DNA of 6,204 nucleotides from contig JAFQNZ010000146.1 of assembly GCA_017395715.1 (NCBI GenBank), positions 1-6,204 on the forward strand, written 5' to 3'. This DNA is from Clostridia bacterium. GTDB taxonomy: Bacteria > Bacillota > Clostridia > Oscillospirales > CAG-272. Made by a program: the position numbers and the translations under genes. The notes beneath the pieces were generated by a model. The model was not told where the DNA came from. It did not search any database and worked only from the letters and a program-made list of their open reading frames with translations. Positions 4,477 through 6,204 of this stretch are shown piece after piece (position 1 is the first letter of the stretch; the number at the start of each line of letters is the position of its first letter).

Positions 4477-6204
4477 ATGAAGAAAAACATACGCTCCATT
4501 ATTATCACCTTAATTCTTACGATGGCAGTAATCTTTGTTGTCGGCGCAACCCTTGGTCACGTAAACCAAGCAAAAAAACTGACAGACGACAAGATTCTTG
4601 AACTGTTCGTTAATATAGGAACCGACAAAGAAGCAGTTAAGTCCGTAACTCTTGATGCCAAAAACAATCTGACGATTGTTTCCACCGAGAATATAGAATA
4701 CGCACGAAAGATTCAGGACCGACAGTACTTTGTCCGTGATTATCTTGCAAAGTACGTTGATACCTATAATGCTTCTCAGTTTGAAAAAGGCGAAACCAAC
4801 ACAATTGAGGTTAATCTGATCCCTCCCACCGAAATTTCCGCGTGGGTCAGCTTAATTCCCATTGTCATCGTCATTATTGGTTTCGTTGCCATCTATATCT
4901 ATTTTATCAAGAACGCCGGCTCCATTACCGGAAAAATGAATTCCTTCGGCAAAACCAAGGCGAGGATCACTACGATCGACGCCAAAAAGCGCATTCTGTT
5001 TTCAGACGTTGCCGGTGCTGATGAGGAAAAGGAAGAACTGCAAGAGATCGTTGAGTTTTTGAAGGATCCCGCCAAGTACACCAAGCTCGGTGCCAAGATT
5101 CCTCACGGAGTTCTTTTGATGGGACCTCCCGGAACAGGTAAAACACTTCTTGCAAAGGCTGTCGCAGGCGAAGCAGGTGTTCCCTTCTTTTCTATTTCCG
5201 GATCCGATTTTGTGGAAATGTACGTCGGTGTCGGTGCCTCCCGTGTTCGCGATCTTTTTGAGAAAGCAAGAAGTGCCCCCGCAAGTATTATCTTTATTGA
5301 TGAAATCGACGCAGTCGGTCGTCATAGAGGCGCAGGTCTCGGCGGCGGTCACGACGAACGTGAGCAGACGCTGAATCAGCTTCTGGTTGAAATGGATGGC
5401 TTCTCAGGAAACGACGGCGTAATCGTTATTGCGGCAACCAACCGCCCTGATATTCTGGACCCCGCACTCCTTCGTCCCGGTCGATTCGACCGTCAGATCA
5501 CTGTGAACTATCCCGACATCAACGGACGTGAGCAGATCCTGAAGGTTCACACAAAGGGAAAGCCTTTTGGAAAAGACGTTGACCTTGCCAGAGTGGCAAA
5601 AACAACAGTCGGTTTCACAGGAGCAGATCTTGCCAACCTTCTTAATGAGGCGGCGCTTTTGGCTGCCAGACGTGGAAAATCACTGATTGGCATGGATGAA
5701 ATCGAAGACTCTATCATGAAGATCATTGTAGGTACCCAAAAGAAATCTATGCAAATGAGCGAGGAAGAAAAGCTGAACACAGCATATCATGAAGCAGGTC
5801 ACGCAATCGTTGCATATCGCCTGCCCAAGGTCGCTCCTGTTCGCCAGATCTCCATTATCCCAAGCGGTCGTGCTCTCGGCTATACACTGACCGTTCCGGA
5901 ACGTGACAGATACCACGTATACAAGGAAGAGCTTATTCAACGCATTGCCATGACACTTGGTGGCAGAGCTGCTGAACGCATCATTTACGGCGATTACACA
6001 TGCGGCGCTTCCGGCGACATCAAGAGTGCCACGGCTACCGCACATCAAATGGTAACACAACTCGGCATGAGTGAGGTACTTGGTCCGATTCTTTTAGGTG
6101 GTGACAACAACGAAGTTTTCCTGGGAAGAGATTTTTCTTCTACTCCCAATTATTCGCAAAAAACCGCGGCAACCATTGACGAAGAAGTACACAGTATCAT
6201 CACC
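4477..6204 (+). CDS. ftsH: ATP-dependent zinc metalloprotease FtsH (3' truncated by window)
   Basis: The frame is open to the window end, giving 576 residues; the family is usually 600-680, so only the C-terminal tail is missing. FtsH is a hexameric membrane protease that extracts and degrades misfolded membrane proteins and some regulators. TM1 is about 7-24, the extracytoplasmic domain about 28-118, TM2 about 122-144. The AAA+ domain has Walker A GPPGTGKT (216-223), pore segment MYVGVGA (248-254), Walker B IIFIDEID (271-278) and the SRH with LLRPGRFDR (331-339). The M41 peptidase has HEAGH (438-442) and GASGDIK (510-516), whose D514 is the likely third zinc ligand. The ATG at 4477 is chosen because an in-frame TAG lies at 4453-4455, no other in-frame start follows it, and MKKNIRSIIITLIL is a normal FtsH N-terminus. 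No strong ribosome binding site directly precedes it. Confidence 0.96.
   Translation, partial: MKKNIRSIIITLILTMAVIFVVGATLGHVNQAKKLTDDKILELFVNIGTDKEAVKSVTLDAKNNLTIVSTENIEYARKIQDRQYFVRDYLAKYVDTYNASQFEKGETNTIEVNLIPPTEISAWVSLIPIVIVIIGFVAIYIYFIKNAGSITGKMNSFGKTKARITTIDAKKRILFSDVAGADEEKEELQEIVEFLKDPAKYTKLGAKIPHGVLLMGPPGTGKTLLAKAVAGEAGVPFFSISGSDFVEMYVGVGASRVRDLFEKARSAPASIIFIDEIDAVGRHRGAGLGGGHDEREQTLNQLLVEMDGFSGNDGVIVIAATNRPDILDPALLRPGRFDRQITVNYPDINGREQILKVHTKGKPFGKDVDLARVAKTTVGFTGADLANLLNEAALLAARRGKSLIGMDEIEDSIMKIIVGTQKKSMQMSEEEKLNTAYHEAGHAIVAYRLPKVAPVRQISIIPSGRALGYTLTVPERDRYHVYKEELIQRIAMTLGGRAAERIIYGDYTCGASGDIKSATATAHQMVTQLGMSEVLGPILLGGDNNEVFLGRDFSSTPNYSQKTAATIDEEVHSIIT

Noticed and set aside
5002..5352. 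Minus-strand open frames opposite ftsH (also 4899-5155, 5547-5780, 5680-6060)
   Set aside because: All lie opposite the highly conserved AAA+ and peptidase regions of ftsH and show no motif of their own.

Overview
The window is a dense run of six same-strand housekeeping genes. By gene content and protein style it comes from a Firmicutes chromosome, most likely class Clostridia; an Oscillospirales/Ruminococcaceae-type organism is my best guess. The grounds are the low-GC Gram-positive gene sets gdpP-rplI-dnaB and tilS-hpt-ftsH, strong AGAAAGG-type ribosome binding sites, moderate base composition, and short gaps with no visible terminators. I see no mobile element, CRISPR array, tRNA or rRNA. 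Nothing suggests horizontal transfer.

Layout: 1-569 is the 3' end of gdpP, the c-di-AMP phosphodiesterase (DHH end plus DHHA1). 608-1057 is rplI (ribosomal protein L9). 1113-2468 is dnaB (replicative helicase). 2465-3793 is tilS (tRNA-Ile lysidine synthetase), overlapping dnaB by ATGA. 3810-4382 is hpt (hypoxanthine phosphoribosyltransferase). 4477-6204 is ftsH (membrane AAA+ zinc protease), cut off by the window end. The one non-coding stretch of note is the 94-base hpt-ftsH gap. It holds a perfect TATAAT box, an isolated Shine-Dalgarno-like AGAAAGGA, and a perfect 8-bp hairpin between that site and the ftsH start codon.

How the genes fit together: two modules that are far apart in Bacillus subtilis (yybT-rplI-dnaC and tilS-hprT-ftsH) are joined here, with translational overlap at the junction. 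The set covers second-messenger turnover, ribosome structure, chromosome replication, tRNA decoding, purine salvage and membrane protein quality control, so it looks like a growth-linked superoperon. In B. subtilis, TilS and HprT have been reported to form a complex that activates ftsH transcription, so the promoter-like region just after hpt is the most interesting regulatory spot. I do not see a previously undescribed multi-gene system; the less ordinary signals are the module junction and the ftsH leader.
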